Shown here piece after piece: positions 38,683 through 38,757 of a stretch of DNA of 38,757 bases. Within the stretch, counting starts at the first letter, position 1; every line of letters starts with the position of its first letter. The position numbers were made by a program, and so were the translations under genes. The stretch is from Anaerolineae bacterium (GTDB taxonomy: Bacteria > Chloroflexota > Anaerolineae > CG2-30-64-16), in assembly GCA_026645775.1 (NCBI GenBank), contig JAPKMS010000343.1, positions 1 to 38,757 on the forward strand. The letters are read 5' to 3'. The notes under the pieces were generated by a model. The model was not told the origin of the DNA, made no database searches, and worked only from the letters and a program-made list of their open reading frames with translations.

Positions 38683-38757
38683 CTAGTGCTGGCCCACGCT
38701 CCACGCATCGTCGTCGCCCACCACGCGCAGCCGGCGCATGCCGCCATCCGGCGCATA
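38683..38757 (-). CDS. 3' end of an unidentified minus-strand gene
   Basis: The minus strand is open from the window edge for 24 codons and ends in TAG at 38685-38683; the visible residues include YAPDGGMRRLRVVG. The PDGGxxRLRV pattern resembles allantoicase, but the piece is too short to name. It converges on the GH13 gene. Confidence 0.5.
   Translation of the reverse strand, partial: YAPDGGMRRLRVVGDDDAWSVGQH

Overview
This 38.8 kb GC-rich window carries about 38 genes, most of them metabolic. It reads as a chromosome piece from a member of the Chloroflexota, perhaps class Anaerolineae or a relative. The grounds are overall protein style, an ECF sigma/anti-sigma/TPR-CHAT operon, a fused AroK-AroB, a secreted RCC1-repeat protein and spacers full of short tandem and palindromic repeats. 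The taxonomic call is inference. No rRNA, tRNA, CRISPR array, transposase or phage gene was seen.

Layout. 1-4462: ammonium assimilation, with glnA (5' end outside the window), hslO (Hsp33), amtB and glnB (PII). 4534-7944: a soluble three-GAF histidine kinase and a REC-REC-LuxR response regulator from one promoter. 7974-12993 (minus): ECF sigma factor, zinc-binding anti-sigma factor and a 1110-residue TPR-CHAT protease-like protein, joined by two 4-nt ATGA overlaps. 13089-19450: aromatic operon 1, consisting of a Phe/Tyr-rich leader peptide with attenuator terminator, an AroH-type chorismate mutase/prephenate dehydratase fusion, DAHP synthase, tyrA, aroA and aroE. 19475-24802: an accessory block that splits the aromatic cluster, containing a PIN toxin-antitoxin pair, a seven-gene minus-strand operon of unknown function and an HTH-8TM regulator. 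24809-32348: aromatic operon 2 (aroC, aroKB, aroQ) with a secreted RCC1-repeat gene wedged before aroQ, followed by azlCD. 32368-34232 (minus): a GNAT acetyltransferase and a PAS protein. 34311-38603: rsgA behind a long structured leader, a histidine phosphatase and a GH13 glycosidase. The last 75 bases hold the 3' end of a minus-strand gene.

Together the two aromatic operons encode all seven shikimate steps plus the Phe and Tyr branches. Operon 1, which holds the first committed enzyme, appears to be controlled by charging of both tRNA-Phe and tRNA-Tyr.

The observations I rate highest are: (1) the sigma/anti-sigma/TPR-CHAT operon, whose logic resembles the protease-released sigma factor of type III-E CRISPR loci but with no CRISPR parts; (2) the rsgA leader, with a 23-codon ORF and two terminators sharing the same stem arms; (3) the Phe/Tyr attenuator in front of an unusual AroH-prephenate dehydratase fusion; (4) in-frame palindromic or tandem repeat elements inside aroA, aroE (twice), aroC, aroKB (twice) and azlC; (5) an RCC1 secretory gene whose ribosome binding site and first codons are a duplicate of the aroQ 5' end.
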